Positions 5,507 to 5,507 of a stretch of DNA of 5,507 nucleotides are shown here, in pieces (the stretch's first letter is position 1; each line of letters begins with the position of its first letter). The notes below the pieces were generated by a model. That model worked only from the letters and a program-made list of their open reading frames with translations, searched no databases and was not told the origin of the DNA. The stretch lies in contig CANIIN010000221.1 of NCBI GenBank assembly GCA_947467405.1, positions 1 through 5,507 on the forward strand. The letters are read 5' to 3'. This DNA is from Betaproteobacteria bacterium. GTDB taxonomy: Bacteria > Pseudomonadota > Gammaproteobacteria > Burkholderiales > SG8-39. Made by a program: the position numbers and the translations under genes.

Positions 5507-5507
5507 C

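Overview
The window reads as GC-rich chromosomal DNA from a betaproteobacterium, most likely Burkholderiales and possibly Oxalobacteraceae. This rests on family resemblance of the proteins (a class I PHA synthase, a long GspE/PulE-type ATPase, a TerC-type membrane protein) and on codon use; no marker gene is present, so the taxonomy is inference.

Layout. (1) Bases 2-2458, plus strand: the 3' part of a large GspE/PulE-family secretion or pilus ATPase. Its reading frame is open to the left edge, so the true start lies outside the window. It has an unusual N-terminal half: two copies of a small beta-rich domain, then four consecutive 30-residue repeats in perfect register, then a complete hexameric motor with a zinc-binding tetracysteine pair. 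(2) Bases 2459-2851: a 393-bp intergenic region between converging genes, with no gene. It is full of G/C-run hairpins and carries a 139-bp MITE-like element with perfect 25-bp terminal inverted repeats and an 8-bp target duplication. (3) Bases 2852-4639, minus strand: a complete class I poly(3-hydroxyalkanoate) synthase gene, phaC, with an intact catalytic triad. (4) Bases 4640-4836: a divergent intergenic region with a possible sigma-54 promoter for phaC. (5) Bases 4837-5379, plus strand: a small conserved-type membrane protein of unknown function. (6) Bases 5360-5506, minus strand: the C-terminal end of a probable TerC-family membrane protein, entering from the right and overlapping the previous gene tail to tail by 20 bp.

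The genes alternate in direction (plus, minus, plus, minus) and look like independent transcription units rather than one operon. phaC stands without phaA, phaB, phaR or phasin genes in the window. I see no defence system, CRISPR array, RNA gene or clear new system. The most notable items are the MITE, which sits at the edge of a hairpin, and the repeat architecture at the N-terminus of the ATPase.
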